The position numbers and the translations under genes were made by a program. From CAZRUA01 sp964603125 (GTDB taxonomy: Bacteria; Bacteroidota; Bacteroidia; B-17B0; Aurantibacillaceae), in assembly GCA_964603125.1 (NCBI GenBank), contig CAZRUA010000142.1:1-7061 (forward strand): a stretch of 7,061 nt of DNA, written 5' to 3'. Positions 6,690 to 7,061 of the stretch are shown here, in pieces; within the stretch, counting starts at the first letter, position 1; every line of letters begins with the position of its first letter. The notes below the pieces were generated by a model. The model was not told where the DNA came from. It was given only the letters and a program-made list of their open reading frames with translations, and did no database searches.

Positions 6690-6772
6690 TTAAAACAAAA
6701 TATAGGTATTGGTATCTAATTCTTTAAACTAATTCTTACATTTGTAAACTTTAAAACAAAACTTAAACTTTA
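6690..6772. repeat. Short AT-rich direct repeats in the clpX-asd intergenic region
   Basis: The 160-nt divergent gap (6612-6771) holds two repeated strings. TTAAAACAAAA occurs at 6690-6700 and 6751-6761. TAAACTTTA occurs at 6745-6753 and 6764-6772, and its core TAAACT also at 6725-6730. The three TAAACT starts are 20 and 19 bp apart, close to two helical turns, and flank the likely asd -7 box. This spacing would suit an operator, but the strings are low in complexity and may be chance. No riboswitch-like or terminator structure was seen in the gap. Confidence 0.35.
6737..6744 (+). promoter_or_regulatory. Bacteroidota-type -7 promoter box for asd
   Basis: TACATTTG matches TAnnTTTG exactly and ends 27 nt before the asd ATG, predicting a leader of about 20-25 nt. 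A TTGG at 6709-6712 could be a -33 element, but its spacing of about 25 nt is longer than the usual 19-21 nt. The box is surrounded by the TAAACT repeats. Confidence 0.5.
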
Positions 6773-7061
6773 TGAAACTCGCATTAGTTGGCGCAACTGG
6801 CTTAGTTGGAACAAAAATGTTGCAAGTATTAGCCGAAAGAAATTTTAAAATTGATGAATTAATCCCTGTAGCTTCTGAGAAATCAATTGGTAAGGAAATT
6901 GAATTTCAAGGTAAAAAATACAAGGTTCATTCTGCTGCTGATGCAATAGCTAAAAAGCCACAAATAGCAATATTTTCAGCTGGAGGAAGCACATCATTAG
7001 AGTTATCGCCGAATGGTGCTTATGTAGTTTTTTTTGTTATTTATAATGCAGCTTCTTGGAT
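6772..7061 (+). CDS. asd: Aspartate-semialdehyde dehydrogenase, N-terminal part only
   Basis: The first 96 codons of an NADP-dependent aspartate-semialdehyde dehydrogenase are present. This enzyme reduces aspartyl-4-phosphate to aspartate-4-semialdehyde, the branch point to diaminopimelate, lysine, threonine and methionine. The Rossmann dinucleotide-binding motif VGATGLVG lies at residues 6-13, IPVASEKSIGKEI at 31-43, and the phosphate-contacting FSAGGSTSLE at 68-77. The catalytic Cys and His lie beyond the window. After residue 77 the reading frame stays open, but the sequence departs from the family: the expected region ending in VIDNSSAWR reads VIYNAASW, and the preceding KFAE-like stretch reads NGAY. 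Most of these differences disappear if T and G are exchanged, which suggests base errors in roughly the last 50 nt. The gene is divergent from clpX with a good -7 box upstream. Family identity is secure from residues 1-77. Confidence 0.95.
   Translation, partial: MKLALVGATGLVGTKMLQVLAERNFKIDELIPVASEKSIGKEIEFQGKKYKVHSAADAIAKKPQIAIFSAGGSTSLELSPNGAYVVFFVIYNAASW

Noticed and set aside
7028..7035. Run of eight T in asd as a phase-variable tract
   Set aside because: Asd is an essential biosynthetic enzyme, an unlikely phase-variation target, and the run lies in the stretch suspected of base error.
1..7061. Mobile element, CRISPR array, defence island, tRNA/rRNA or riboswitch
   Set aside because: No transposase, integrase, terminal inverted repeats, spaced direct-repeat array or conserved RNA structure was seen; nearly all of the window is housekeeping coding sequence with uniform composition, and no gap exceeds 160 nt.

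Overview
The window is AT-rich, densely coded bacterial DNA and almost certainly comes from the phylum Bacteroidota. Four things support this. Three genes are preceded by the -7 box TAnnTTTG that is characteristic of Bacteroidota. Shine-Dalgarno sequences are weak or absent. The protein set is typical of the phylum: a ComA-like phosphosulfolactate synthase in a non-methanogen, an archaeal-type GlmM, and the conserved SRPBCC protein. Finally, the aspartate-semialdehyde dehydrogenase N-terminus reads like those of Flavobacteriia and Sphingobacteriia. I cannot name the genus.

Layout. Positions 1-1542 (minus strand) hold glmM (GTG start) followed 15 nt downstream by the first 44 codons of a cysteine desulfurase that runs off the left edge. 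Positions 1543-1695 are a divergent intergenic region with one promoter-like -7 box facing each way. Positions 1696-4873 (plus strand) form a tight four-gene row, probably one operon: a protein made mainly of ten uninterrupted 34-residue TPR units, a ComA-family phosphosulfolactate synthase, a single-domain rhodanese and a DedA-family membrane protein. This row meets the end of a minus-strand pair head-on, with only 3 nt between stop codons. The pair is clpX (5376-6611) and an SRPBCC/START-like protein (4877-5347). Positions 6612-6771 are a second divergent region, and asd (aspartate-semialdehyde dehydrogenase) starts at 6772 and runs off the right edge.

How the genes may work together. Most are housekeeping: amino-sugar synthesis for peptidoglycan and lipopolysaccharide (GlmM), sulfur mobilisation (cysteine desulfurase), protein quality control (ClpX), and diaminopimelate/lysine/threonine/methionine synthesis (Asd). 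The least understood unit is the TPR-ComA-rhodanese-DedA row. ComA-family enzymes join sulfite to phosphoenolpyruvate to make a sulfonate, and some rhodaneses release sulfite, so a small sulfonate-forming module is conceivable. That remains inference.

The clearest anomaly is at the right edge. The last ~50 nt of asd depart from the family consensus, and most of the differences can be undone by exchanging T and G. This looks like sequence error at a contig end rather than biology. I see no mobile element, CRISPR array, tRNA or rRNA, and no convincing new defence or mobile system.
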